The notes beneath the pieces are model-generated. The model was not told where the DNA came from and made no database searches. It worked only from the letters and a program-made list of their open reading frames with translations. The translations under genes were made by a program, and so were the position numbers. From Modestobacter marinus (lineage in GTDB: Bacteria > Actinomycetota > Actinomycetes > Mycobacteriales > Geodermatophilaceae), in assembly GCF_011758655.1 (NCBI RefSeq), contig NZ_JAAMPA010000001.1, positions 1,550,001 to 1,614,000 on the forward strand: DNA of 64,000 bases, in the 5' to 3' direction. The first letter of the stretch is position 1; the number at the start of each line of letters is the position of its first letter. This document shows positions 1 to 9,583 of the stretch, piece by piece.

Positions 1-589
1 CGACGTCGAAGGGCAGGTGCGGCACCACCCGGAGAGGCGCCGGGGCAAGGTGGTGGGTGCGCACCGCCGCCCAGACCCCGGCGACGGTGGCGCCGCCGTC
101 GGTCAGCGGGACCGAGGCGCAGCCGGCGAGGTGGGTGGCGCCGCGCTCGAGGACGTAGCGGAGGACGCCGGCCCACAGCGCGGTGATCACGGTGCCGGTG
201 CGGTGGTCGGGGTGCACGCAGCCACGGCCGGCCTCGACCAGCCCGGGGCGCAGGGCCGCGTGGCGGGAGAGGTCGAACTCGCCGTCCCCGTAGCTGCGGC
301 CGGCGGCGGCGGCCCGCTCGGGCGGCAGCAGCCGGTAGGTGCCGACGACCTCGCCGGTCGCCTGGTCGCGCACCAGCAGGTGGTCGCAGAGCGCGTCCCA
401 CTCGTCGGCGTCCCGCCCGGGGCCGGCGGCCGGCGGGGCGAGCAGGGCGCCGCGCTCCTGGGCGAAGACGGTCCAGCGGAGCCGTTGCGCGTCGGCGACC
501 TCGTCGGGGTGGGTGGCCAGGGCGGTCGTGTAGCTGCGGCGGGGGACCTGCGGGACGGGGCTCGGCGCTGTGGTCACGGCTGCGGTCAC
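1..589 (-). CDS. OlsB-like acyltransferase (GNAT fold), 3' end outside window
   Basis: The minus strand reads openly from a GTG at 589 (GAGG just upstream) to the window edge, giving 196 codons without a stop. The translation has the hallmarks of the hemolysin-like acyltransferases that include OlsB, the enzyme that N-acylates ornithine with a fatty acid from acyl-ACP to start ornithine-lipid synthesis. Visible marks are an early RWTVFAQE segment, a GTYRLL strand, the motif EAGRGCVHPDHR and a following GCASVPL strand. The C-terminus is missing because the gene runs off the window. Function follows from family resemblance only; a long-chain N-acyl amino acid synthase of the same fold is an alternative. 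Confidence 0.75.
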   Translation of the reverse strand, partial: MTAAVTTAPSPVPQVPRRSYTTALATHPDEVADAQRLRWTVFAQERGALLAPPAAGPGRDADEWDALCDHLLVRDQATGEVVGTYRLLPPERAAAAGRSYGDGEFDLSRHAALRPGLVEAGRGCVHPDHRTGTVITALWAGVLRYVLERGATHLAGCASVPLTDGGATVAGVWAAVRTHHLAPAPLRVVPHLPFDV

Positions 590-738
590 GGCGACACCTC
601 GGGTGTCGGGAGGCCTCTGGGCGGGGCCCGGACGCTCCCAGGCTCAGCGGCCGAGGTGTCCACCGGGTTGCCGTGGACTGGCGTGTCCCCGGCGGTCGGG
701 CGAATCCCGCCCCGGGTGTCCGCCGATCGGGTGACCGG

Positions 739-1386
739 TCAGGGGGTGATGCGCTCGGCGAGCTCCTCGGCGAAGCTGCGGGCGGCGTCGGCCTCGGCGG
801 CGGCGCGGTCGCGCAGGTCGGCCATCGCCGGCACCCGGTCGGCCAGGGTCAGCTGCAGCGTGATGACCGAGACGGTCATGCCGAAGGACCGGCCGAGCAC
901 CAGCTCCAGCGGTGGCACCGTGTGGTCCCAGCTGGCCTGCTCCCCGCCGGCGTCGTAGCTGGCCCCCCGGCTGGAGACGACGACGGCGTTCCGCCCGGCC
1001 AGCGGCCGGGCCTCGAAGTCGCCGAACGGCACGGTGGTGCCCAGCACGTGGACGTGGTCCAGCCAGGCCCTGAGCGTCGAGGGCAGCGACCAGTTGTACA
1101 TCGGCGCGCCGACCAGCAGGACGTCGGCGGCCAGCAGCTCGTCGAGGTAGACGTGCTGCTGCGCCTCGGCGGCCGGGTCGACGACTTCCTCGGGCCTGCG
1201 CAGCCGGGGGGCCCAGTGCAGGGCGGCGTCGGGCAGGTGCGGCGGCGGCTCGACCTGCAGGTCGCGGGAGGTGACGGTGAAGTCCGGGCCCCGGTCCTGC
1301 CAGCCCCGGACGAAGGCGGCGGTCACCTCGCGGGAGGCGGACCTGCGCGGATCGGCGGACGAGTCGAGGTGCAGCAGGTGCGGCAT
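739..1386 (-). CDS. azoR: FMN-dependent NADH-azoreductase
   Basis: A 215-residue flavodoxin-fold protein. Family members are homodimeric cytosolic FMN enzymes that reduce azo compounds and quinones with NAD(P)H. The N-terminal strand MPHLLHLDSS followed by the RRSAS phosphate loop fits FMN phosphate binding. The segment GAPMYNWSLPSTL (about residues 93-105) is the azoreductase signature that packs on the isoalloxazine ring. Length is normal for the family (about 200 aa). An open frame continues upstream, but the family N-terminus fixes the ATG at 1386. A 22-bp near-palindrome lies about 80 bp upstream of the start and may be its operator. Confidence 0.88.
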   Translation of the reverse strand: MPHLLHLDSSADPRRSASREVTAAFVRGWQDRGPDFTVTSRDLQVEPPPHLPDAALHWAPRLRRPEEVVDPAAEAQQHVYLDELLAADVLLVGAPMYNWSLPSTLRAWLDHVHVLGTTVPFGDFEARPLAGRNAVVVSSRGASYDAGGEQASWDHTVPPLELVLGRSFGMTVSVITLQLTLADRVPAMADLRDRAAAEADAARSFAEELAERITP

Positions 1387-1467
1387 CGGGGCCTCCCGGG
1401 GCTGGGGGTGGGCAGGTCGCTGGGCCCCCACCCAAGCAGTGCCCGCCGCCGGGACGCCGATCGGGGC

Positions 1468-1489
1468 GGATGTTCCACGTGGAGCATCC
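1468..1489. promoter_or_regulatory. 22-bp near-perfect palindrome upstream of azoR
   Basis: The left half GGATGTTCCAC is followed by GTGGAGCATCC, which is its reverse complement except for one base pair. It lies in the only intergenic space upstream of the azoreductase and just past the end of the YchJ-like gene. The size and symmetry suit a dimeric repressor. No regulator gene is adjacent, so the binding protein is unknown. Confidence 0.5.
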
Positions 1490-1493
1490 GCGC

Positions 1494-1880
1494 TCAGTCC
1501 AGGGAGACCCCGTCGACGTACCGCCACTGGCCGTCCTCGCGGGTGAACCGGCTGCGCTCGTGCTGGGCCCCGCGGACGCCGCCGGCGCGGTGGTGGGCCC
1601 GGAACTCCACCGTGCCCTCCGGTGCCAGCAGGGTGCCGCCGCTGGTCGCGAGGACCTCCAGCCCGGTCCAGCGCACCGCGGGCTCGAGGTCGAGGGTGCG
1701 GGGGCGGGTGGTGGAGTGCCAGGTGCGCAGCAGGTACCCGGCGTCCCCGACGGCGTAGGCGCTGTACCGGGAGCGCATCAGCTGCTCGGCGGTGGCCGCG
1801 GTCGCCGTCCCGTCGTGCAGCCGGCCGCAGCACCCGTCGTAGGGCAGGCCGGTGCCGCAGGGGCAGCGTCGGGGCGTCAC
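1494..1880 (-). CDS. YchJ-like SEC-C motif protein
   Basis: This 128-residue protein begins with a zinc-binding SEC-C type cluster, CPCGTGLPYDGCCG, within its first 20 residues. It continues with the motif MRSRYSAYAVGD, typical of the YchJ (UPF0225) family, and ends in a small NTF2-like half with FRAHHRAGG. The GTG at 1880 has a good GGGAGG site about 8 nt upstream, and the cysteine cluster then sits at the expected N-terminus. The family is widespread but its biochemical role is not established. It shares strand with azoR but is separated from it by about 100 bp containing a palindrome. Confidence 0.85.
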   Translation of the reverse strand: MTPRRCPCGTGLPYDGCCGRLHDGTATAATAEQLMRSRYSAYAVGDAGYLLRTWHSTTRPRTLDLEPAVRWTGLEVLATSGGTLLAPEGTVEFRAHHRAGGVRGAQHERSRFTREDGQWRYVDGVSLD

Positions 1881-1958
1881 GCGCTCATCCTCCCAGCTCA
1901 GGGCAGCGGCGCTGCTGTGCCGGCCGAATCCGGTTGACCACCGGGTCAGCCTGGGAGG

Positions 1959-2468
1959 GTGCGACTGACGTTCACCCGGATGGCCGACCGGCGGCCGGTG
2001 GAGACCCTGGTCGAACGGGACGACGGCGTGGTCTTCGCCATGCGTGGGGCCGGGGGTGGCGCGGACCTGCCCCACGACCTGGTGCACGCAGTCGTCGAGA
2101 CCCAGCTGCAGGTCCGGGACGGGATCTGGGGCTGCGTCGCCGACGGCGTGGTCTGGCTCAGCATGCGACACGTCTCCGGCCGCCAGCCACCGCACGCCGC
2201 CGACCGCTCCGCGCAGCTGAAACGCGACCGGGCGGTGCAGGTCCAGCGCGCCGAGGCGCTGGCCGGCCTGGTCGGCCGGTCGTCCCGCGGCGAGGAGGTG
2301 CTGGCCACCGAGCTGGCGGCCCAGGGCCTGCCGCGGGCCGAGCTGGCGGCCGCCGCGACCGAGCTCGCGGCCACCGGGCGTCGGTGGGCGGCCCTGCCGG
2401 TGGGGGAGACCTGGGTGGTCGAGTGGTCGGCGCCCCGCCCGGCACGGCGGGGCGGTCGGCGCCGCTGA
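1959..2468 (+). CDS. Conserved hypothetical protein
   Basis: A 169-residue soluble protein that I do not recognise. It opens with a mixed alpha/beta segment (GVVFAMRGAGGGADLPHDLVHAVVE, where the GGGADLPHDLVHAVVE part resembles a recurring actinobacterial motif) and has a charged, probably helical middle. The last 12 residues are rich in Arg. The GTG at 1959 directly follows GGGAG; an ATG at 1980 is an alternative start. Codon third positions are strongly G/C as in neighbouring real genes. A GC stem-loop (2431-2454, 9-bp stem) is embedded in the 3' end of the coding region and may act as terminator. No function is proposed. Confidence 0.65.
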   Translation: MRLTFTRMADRRPVETLVERDDGVVFAMRGAGGGADLPHDLVHAVVETQLQVRDGIWGCVADGVVWLSMRHVSGRQPPHAADRSAQLKRDRAVQVQRAEALAGLVGRSSRGEEVLATELAAQGLPRAELAAAATELAATGRRWAALPVGETWVVEWSAPRPARRGGRRR

Positions 2469-2496
2469 CGCCGTCCCGCCCAGCCCCGTCGGTGAC

Positions 2497-2724
2497 TCAG
2501 CCCCGGTCGGTCACCTTGTACGGGGCGCCGGACCGGTCGTACGTCGTCCACTCGCCGACGTTCTCGCCCGCGGCGAAGTGCCCGGAGCGCAGCAGCGTCC
2601 CGTCGGTGCGGAACCACTCCCAGTACCCGTGCGGCCGGCCGTCGACGACCGGCCCGCGGGCGCGCACCGACCCGTCGCGGTGGCGTTCCACGTGCTCGCC
2701 CTCGGTGGACTCGGTCTCGGGCAC
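2497..2724 (-). CDS. MORN/YwqK-like repeat protein
   Basis: A 75-residue protein made almost entirely of two MORN-like units of the form GxVVDGRPHGYWEWFRTDG and GENVGEWTTYDRSG. Such repeats occur in YwqK-type proteins, some of which are annotated as antitoxins for secreted nucleases. No toxin gene is adjacent, so an immunity role is not supported here. The gene sits 45 bp downstream of argG on the same strand and may be read from the argG transcript. The short length is normal for single-domain versions. Confidence 0.75.
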   Translation of the reverse strand: MPETESTEGEHVERHRDGSVRARGPVVDGRPHGYWEWFRTDGTLLRSGHFAAGENVGEWTTYDRSGAPYKVTDRG

Positions 2725-2769
2725 CGCTGCTCCTGACGTCCGGTTCCCCGAACGGCAGCGGCGCGGCGG

Positions 2770-4281
<1,512 letters not shown>

Positions 4282-4653
4282 CTAGCGGTGTGCCTCCAGG
4301 TGCCCGGCCAGGGTGCCGGCGAACCCCTCCGCGACGGCCAGCTGGTCGCGCAGTGCGGCGACCCGGGCCACGGCCGCCTCGTGGAACTCCCGCAGCCGGG
4401 CCAGCAGCTGCTCGCGGTCGCCGGAGGCCTGCTCCAGGTCCTGCAGCAGGGTGAGCAGCTCCTGCATCTCCTCCAGCGAGAAGCCCAGCGGCTTCATCCG
4501 CTTGATCACCTCGAAGCGGGCGACGTCGGCCTCGCTGTAGAGCCGGAAACCCCCCTCGGTCCGGCTCGTGGGGACGACCAGCCCGTTCTCCTCGTAGAAC
4601 CGGATGGTGCGCAGGCTCAACCCGATCCGCTCGGCCACCTGGCCGATCTGCAT
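4282..4653 (-). CDS. MerR-family regulator (SulP1 partner)
   Basis: A 123-residue MerR-type activator/repressor with an N-terminal winged HTH (MQIGQVAERIGLSLRTIRFYEENGL) and the usual second helix pair RLYSEADVARFEVIKRMKPLGFSLEEM. A C-terminal dimerisation coiled coil follows (LLQDLEQASGDREQLLARL). There is no effector-binding domain and no conserved Cys pair, so it is not a metal sensor of the CueR/ZntR type. The start could also be the GTG at 4674, two bases after the SulP1 stop; the ATG at 4653 matches the family. It lies directly downstream of the SulP transporter in one transcription unit, and a very similar MerR (9580-10002) lies near the second SulP. It probably binds the shared dyads described at 6321, 10053, 11857 and 11997. 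Confidence 0.85.
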   Translation of the reverse strand: MQIGQVAERIGLSLRTIRFYEENGLVVPTSRTEGGFRLYSEADVARFEVIKRMKPLGFSLEEMQELLTLLQDLEQASGDREQLLARLREFHEAAVARVAALRDQLAVAEGFAGTLAGHLEAHR

Positions 4654-4675
4654 CAGCTCGCCGCGACCGGCCACC

Positions 4676-6157
4676 TCAGTGCCCCCCGGCGAGCTGGCCG
4701 GTGTGCCGCGCGAACCGGTCGGCCGAGTGCTCGCTCAGCCCGACGATCTGCACGTCCTTGCCGCGCGTCTCGTACTTGTGGGTGATCGCGTCCAGGGTCG
4801 CGACGGTGGAGGCGTCCCAGACCTGGGCCCCGGAGAGGTCGATGACGACGTGCTGGGGGTCGTCGGCGTAGTCGAACTGCTGGTACAGGTCGTTGCTGGA
4901 GGCGAAGAACAGCGCGCCCTGCACGGCGTAGCGCCGCGTCGTCCCGTCCGGGCTGGTCGTGCTGGTGACCTCGACGAGGTGCGCGACCCGGCGGGCGAAG
5001 AGCACGCAGGCGACCAGCACGCCGGTGCCGACGCCGATGGCGAGGTTGTGGGTCCACAGCGTGACCGCGACGGTGGAGAGCATCACCAGCGTCTCGCTGC
5101 GCGGCATCCGGTGGATGGTCCGCAGGCTGTGCCAGTCGAAGGTCGCGATGGACACGAAGATCATCACGGCGACGAGGGCGGCCATCGGGATGATCGCGAC
5201 GATGTCGCCGAGCACGACCACCAGGATCAGCAGGAAGACCCCGGACAGGAAGGTCGACAGCCGGGTGCGGGCGCCGGACCGGATGTTGATCATCGTCTGG
5301 CCGATCATCGCGCAGCCGCCCATCCCGCCGAAGAACCCGGTGACGATGTTGGCCACCCCCTGGCCCCAGGACTCGCGGGTCTTGTCCGAGTGGGTGTCGG
5401 TCAGGTCGTCGACCAGCTTGGCCGTCAGCAGCGACTCCATCAACCCGACGAACGCCACGCCCAGCGCGTACGGCGCGATGATGCTCAGCGTCTCCCAGGT
5501 GAACGGCAGGTCGGGGATGCCGAACAGCGGCAGGTTGTCGGGCAGCTCGCCCTGGTCGCCCACGTTCGGCACGGTCAGCCCGACCGCCACGGTGATCCCG
5601 GTGAGCACCACGATCGACACGAGCGGTGCGGGGACGGCGGAGCTCAGCCGCGGGAGCAGGAAGATGATCGCCAGGCCGGCGGCCACCATCGGGTAGACCA
5701 GCCACGACACGTCGACCAGGTACGGCAGCTGCGCGGTGAAGATCAGGATGGCCAGCGCGTTGACGAAGCCCACCATCACGCTGCGCGGGACGAACCGCAT
5801 CAACCGGGCGAAGCCGGCCAGGCCCAGGAGCACCTGGAACACCCCGCCGAGGACGACGGCGGCCAGCAGGTACTCCAGCCCGTGGTCGCGCACCAGCGGG
5901 GCGACGACCAGCGCGATCGCGCCGGTGGCGGCGCTGATCATGGCCGGCCGGCCACCCGTGAAGGCGATGACGACCGCCATCGTGAACGAGGCGAAGAGCC
6001 CCACCCGGGGGTCGACGCCGGCGATGATCGAGAAGCTGATCGCCTCGGGGATCAGCGCGAGCGCCACCACCAGGCCGGCGAGCACCTCGGTGCGGGCCAC
6101 CTTCGGCGCCAGCCAGGCGGGGCGTCCGGGTGTGCGGAGTGTGGTCGTGGAGGACAT
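4676..6157 (-). CDS. SulP (SLC26) family anion transporter, copy 1
   Basis: A 493-residue inner-membrane anion transporter with 10-14 hydrophobic segments and a C-terminal STAS domain (from about residue 410; core VVIDLSGAQVWDASTVATLD). The SulP fold is confirmed by the early [19 protein letters not shown] segment and by the GGMGGCAMIGQTMIN motif. Substrates in this family are sulfate, bicarbonate or other anions; the sequence alone does not tell which. The open frame reaches further upstream, but the ATG at 6157 gives a normal N-terminus. The 23 nt directly before it are identical to the leader of the second copy at 11659. It is followed by its MerR partner and preceded by a MerR-type dyad at 6321. 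Confidence 0.92.
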   Translation of the reverse strand: MSSTTTLRTPGRPAWLAPKVARTEVLAGLVVALALIPEAISFSIIAGVDPRVGLFASFTMAVVIAFTGGRPAMISAATGAIALVVAPLVRDHGLEYLLAAVVLGGVFQVLLGLAGFARLMRFVPRSVMVGFVNALAILIFTAQLPYLVDVSWLVYPMVAAGLAIIFLLPRLSSAVPAPLVSIVVLTGITVAVGLTVPNVGDQGELPDNLPLFGIPDLPFTWETLSIIAPYALGVAFVGLMESLLTAKLVDDLTDTHSDKTRESWGQGVANIVTGFFGGMGGCAMIGQTMINIRSGARTRLSTFLSGVFLLILVVVLGDIVAIIPMAALVAVMIFVSIATFDWHSLRTIHRMPRSETLVMLSTVAVTLWTHNLAIGVGTGVLVACVLFARRVAHLVEVTSTTSPDGTTRRYAVQGALFFASSNDLYQQFDYADDPQHVVIDLSGAQVWDASTVATLDAITHKYETRGKDVQIVGLSEHSADRFARHTGQLAGGH

Positions 6158-6320
6158 GCCACCGTCTTCGGGTCGTGCGCCATCGGCGCGGGGGTCCGCG
6201 CGAGCGCGTGCCTGCGAGAGGTGGTGCGGCGGTGCACCGGGGGCGGCCGGCGGGAGGGCGTGGCCGCAGGTCGGCGACGACCCGGGCGGCGGGCTCCTCC
6301 ACGTGGACGCCCGGGACAAT

Positions 6321-6340
6321 CTAACCCTGACGTGAGGTAG
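6321..6340 (-). promoter_or_regulatory. MerR-type dyad, site A (SulP1 promoter)
   Basis: The minus strand reads CTACCTCACGTCAGGGTTAG, an imperfect dyad around ACGT, immediately followed by ATTGT. The TTAGATTGT part can act as a -10 element with the dyad placed in the -35/-10 spacer, the classical MerR arrangement. Related sequences lie upstream of SulP2, the second MerR and the zinc-ribbon cluster, and nowhere else that I noticed. Confidence 0.6.
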
Positions 6341-6405
6341 TTGTTCCGTGACTGCGCCGGGGAATTGGTCACAGCGGCCACCGGAGCCGGGTCGGCGTCC
6401 GACCC

Positions 6406-7761
6406 TCAGCCCGGCTCGGCCTGGGGTCGGCCCGCTCCGGCGCGCGCCGTCCCGGTGGCCGCGGGCGAGTCGTCCACCGGGGGCGCGTCGTCCAGGGGGA
6501 GGAGGGGGTCCACCGTCGGCGCGGCGTCCACCGGTGGCGGGGGCCCGTCACCGTCGGGCGTGCCGTCGGGCGGCGCCGGCAGCGACGGCGTGGGGAGCAG
6601 CAGGGCCGCCAGGGCCACCAGCAACGGCAGCGCCGCGCCCCCGAGGAGTGCCGCGCCGTACCCGCCGGTGAGGTCGTGCACCACGGCGAAGGCCACCGGC
6701 CCGAACGCCGTCGAGCCCACGCTCACCGCCGCGACGACGCCGCGGATGGTGCCGAGGTGGGTGGTGCCGTAGTAGCGCGGGAAGGCGCCCGCCTCCAGGG
6801 TGCGGATGGCGCCCCCGGAGGCGCCGATGAGGACGCCGAACGCGATCGCCGACCAGCCCGGGTCGACCGTCGTCCCCCACAGCAGGCCGGCGGTGAGGGC
6901 GAGCATGCAGCCGCTGGTGAGCCAGCGGCTGTTGATCCGGTCGACGAGCGCGCCGACGGCCAGCGTGGCCAGCAGGGACGCCACCGTCTGCGGCAGGAAG
7001 TTGGCCGCCGCCGCACCGGCGCTCAGCCCCCGCTCCCCGAGCAGGTCGATCTGGTGGAAGGCGACGGCGGTGGACAGCATCCCCGAGACGGCGACGCCGG
7101 AGACGACCACCCAGAAGAACGGCGTCCGGACCGCCTCGCCGAGCGTCCGGCCCACCGGTGCGTCCGGCGGTGCCTCGTCGGTGACCTGCTCGCCGTCCGG
7201 TCGCTGGCCGAGGGACGCCGGGTCGTCGCGCACGCCGAACAGCGCCAGCGGGACGACGATCAGCCACACGGCCACGCCCTCCACCACCCATGCGGTCCGC
7301 CAGCTGGTGGCCGAGATCAGTGCCTCCAGGCCGATCGGCGCCAGGGAGATGCACGCGGCGCCGATCGCGGAGACGAGGCCGAGCGCCAGCCCCCGGCGGC
7401 GGGTGAACCAGACGGCGACCGCGGTCGTCGCGGTGAGCCCGAGGGCGCCCTGGCCGGCCATCCGGACACCGACGAAGCCCGCGGTCAGGCCGACCAGGCC
7501 GGAGACCGCGGCCAGACCGAGCAGCACGGTGCCGAAGACCCCGCCGATCACGGCCATGGTGACCCGGGTGCCGAACCGGTCCAGCGCCCGCCCGACCAGG
7601 GGCATCGCCGCCGCGCCGACCAGCGTGCCGATGAGGTAGGCGGTGGAGATCGCCGACCGGCTGATGCCCAGGTCCTCGGTCATCGGGTCGATGAACGCGG
7701 AGATCGCCGCGGTCTGGCCGGGCGCGGTGGCCGCCAGGGCCAGCGCCGAGACGCCCACCAT
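6406..7761 (-). CDS. MFS transporter (OFA/monocarboxylate-like)
   Basis: A 12-TM major facilitator of 451 residues. TM1 begins MVGVSALALAATAPGQTAAIS, and the loop 2-3 motif LVGRALDRFGTRV is the MFS signature. A cytosolic central loop of about 40 residues separates the halves, and the C-terminal tail is Pro/Asp-rich. The conserved aromatic FYGWH segment that precedes TM1 in this family lies just upstream of the first ATG (7761). The native protein may therefore start about 30 codons earlier, where an AGGAGAG site is followed by ACG rather than a standard start. The substrate is unknown; relatives carry oxalate/formate or monocarboxylates. Same strand as SulP1 and prfC, but well separated from both. 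Confidence 0.82.
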   Translation of the reverse strand: MVGVSALALAATAPGQTAAISAFIDPMTEDLGISRSAISTAYLIGTLVGAAAMPLVGRALDRFGTRVTMAVIGGVFGTVLLGLAAVSGLVGLTAGFVGVRMAGQGALGLTATTAVAVWFTRRRGLALGLVSAIGAACISLAPIGLEALISATSWRTAWVVEGVAVWLIVVPLALFGVRDDPASLGQRPDGEQVTDEAPPDAPVGRTLGEAVRTPFFWVVVSGVAVSGMLSTAVAFHQIDLLGERGLSAGAAAANFLPQTVASLLATLAVGALVDRINSRWLTSGCMLALTAGLLWGTTVDPGWSAIAFGVLIGASGGAIRTLEAGAFPRYYGTTHLGTIRGVVAAVSVGSTAFGPVAFAVVHDLTGGYGAALLGGAALPLLVALAALLLPTPSLPAPPDGTPDGDGPPPPVDAAPTVDPLLPLDDAPPVDDSPAATGTARAGAGRPQAEPG

Positions 7762-7933
7762 GTGCCAGCCGTAGAACCCCTCGGGCCCGCGCGGGCCACC
7801 TCGGGGGCGCGTCGTGGGCGGGGTGCGGTCGGCAGCCGAGCGGGACGTGGGAGTGCCTCTCCTGGTGGGTCTGCGGTGCAGACGGGGGCAGGCGTCGTCG
7901 GCTGCTCGTGGGCGGGTGTCGCGGTGGTGGGGC

Positions 7934-9583
7934 TCAGTCGAGCTGTGCGGCCACCATCGGCTCGAGGGTCAGTTCGGGGCTGCGCTGCCGGAGCGAGCGC
8001 AGGTCCCACTTGTCCCGGAACAGTGCCAGCAGTTCACCGTTGCCGCGCGCCAGCACCTCCGTGCCGCGCGACGCCGCGACGGCAGCGGCGGACGTGGCGT
8101 CGGTGCGCACGGCGACCGTGTAGGGCAGCGGTTCCAGGGCGACGGGGGAGTGGAACTCGTGCTCCATGCGGTGGGTGGCGACCTCGAACTGCATGGGGCC
8201 GACGACGGCGAGCACGGGGGCCTGGTCGCCGCGGCGGTCCGAGCGCAGCACCTGCACGACCCCCTCGGACTCCAGCTGGTCGATGCCCCGCCGGAACTGC
8301 TTGTGCCGGCCGGTGTCCATCGCCCGGGCCACGGCGAAGTGCTCCGGGGCGAACGTCGACAACGGCGGGTAGCTGACCGGGGAGCCGGTGAACAGCGTGT
8401 CCCCGACCCCCAGCGCGGCGGCGTTGACCAGGCCGACCACGTCGCCGGGCCAGGCGGTGTCGATGCTCTCCCGTTCCCGGCCGAACACGTGCTGGGCGTA
8501 CTTGGTGGCGAACGGCCGGCCCGTGGAGCTGTTGGTCACGACCATGCCGCGCTCGAACACCCCGGAGCAGATCCGGACGTAGGCCAGCCGGTCGCGGTGC
8601 GCGGCGTCCATGCCGGACTGGACCTTGAAGACGAAGGCGCTGAACGGGTCGGCCAGCGCGCGCGACCCGCCGTCGGCATCGGGCCGGTCCGCCGGCGCGG
8701 GGGCGAGGTCGACGAGCGTGTCCAGCAGGGCCGCGACGCCGAAGTTGGAGACGGCGGAGGCGAACAGCACCGGGGTGCTGTACCCGGCGAGGAACGTCTC
8801 CTGGTCGTGGTCGGCGCCGCTGGCGGCCAGCAGCTCGACCTCCTCCTGGGCACGGGTCCAGTCGATGCCCTCGCGGGCCTCGGCGGCCTCGGGGGTGAGT
8901 GTCTCCTCGGGGGCGATGGTGGCGCCGCCGGCGGTGCGGGTGAAGCGGCGGTAGGTGCCGTCGCGGCGGTCCAGCACGCCGCGGAAGTCCCCGGAGATGC
9001 CGACCGGCCAGGTCAGCGGGGTGGGGGTCAGCCCGGTGCGCTCGGCGACCTCGTCCATCAGCTCGAGGGCGTCCTTGCCCGGCCGGTCCCACTTGTTGAC
9101 CACGGTGATCACCGGGATGCCGCGGTGCCGGCAGACGGCGAACAGCTTCATCGTCTGGGCTTCCAGGCCCTTGGCGGCGTCGATGAGCATCACCGCGGCG
9201 TCCACGGCGGTGAGCACCCGGTAGGTGTCCTCGGAGAAGTCCGCGTGCCCGGGGGTGTCCAGCAGGTTGACCACCGCGTCGCGGTACTGGAACTGCAGTG
9301 CTGCGGAGGTGATGGAGATGCCGCGGGCCTTCTCCATGTCCATCCAGTCCGACACCGTGCCCCGCCGCCCGGCCTTGCCGTGCACCGCACCGGCCTGCCC
9401 GATCACCCGCGCGTGCAGCGCCAGGGCCTCGGTGAGCGTCGACTTCCCCGCGTCGGGGTGGCTGATCACCGCGAACGTCCGCCGCCGGGCCGCCTCCGCG
9501 AGCACCGCACCGGCGGCGTTGCCCCCCGGTGCGGGGTCGGCCGCAGGAGCGGGTGTCGTGGCGCGGGTGGCCGTGGTGGTCAT
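7934..9583 (-). CDS. prfC: Peptide chain release factor 3
   Basis: A 549-residue translational GTPase that recycles RF1/RF2 from the ribosome after termination. G1 HPDAGKST, G3 DTPGHADFSEDTYRVL and G4 NKWD are all visible in the first 180 residues. The segment DWMDMEKARGISITS is the RF3-specific switch I region. Length is slightly above that of E. coli RF3, with an Ala/Pro-rich N-terminus. The ATG at 9583 overlaps the stop of the upstream MerR gene as ATGA, so the two are translationally coupled. Coupling a release factor to a MerR regulator is unusual and would put RF3 under the same dyad-controlled promoter (site at 10053). Confidence 0.95.
   Translation of the reverse strand: MTTTATRATTPAPAADPAPGGNAAGAVLAEAARRRTFAVISHPDAGKSTLTEALALHARVIGQAGAVHGKAGRRGTVSDWMDMEKARGISITSAALQFQYRDAVVNLLDTPGHADFSEDTYRVLTAVDAAVMLIDAAKGLEAQTMKLFAVCRHRGIPVITVVNKWDRPGKDALELMDEVAERTGLTPTPLTWPVGISGDFRGVLDRRDGTYRRFTRTAGGATIAPEETLTPEAAEAREGIDWTRAQEEVELLAASGADHDQETFLAGYSTPVLFASAVSNFGVAALLDTLVDLAPAPADRPDADGGSRALADPFSAFVFKVQSGMDAAHRDRLAYVRICSGVFERGMVVTNSSTGRPFATKYAQHVFGRERESIDTAWPGDVVGLVNAAALGVGDTLFTGSPVSYPPLSTFAPEHFAVARAMDTGRHKQFRRGIDQLESEGVVQVLRSDRRGDQAPVLAVVGPMQFEVATHRMEHEFHSPVALEPLPYTVAVRTDATSAAAVAASRGTEVLARGNGELLALFRDKWDLRSLRQRSPELTLEPMVAAQLD

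Noticed and set aside
1471-1486. parS-like sequences (TGTTCCACGTGGAGCA here; TGTTGCACGTGGAACA near 33119; TGTTGCACGTGGAACC near 53778)
   Set aside because: Each differs from the parS consensus TGTTTCACGTGAAACA at two or more positions. The last two lie in coding sequence where Leu-His-Val-Glu codons explain them, and no parA/parB genes are near.
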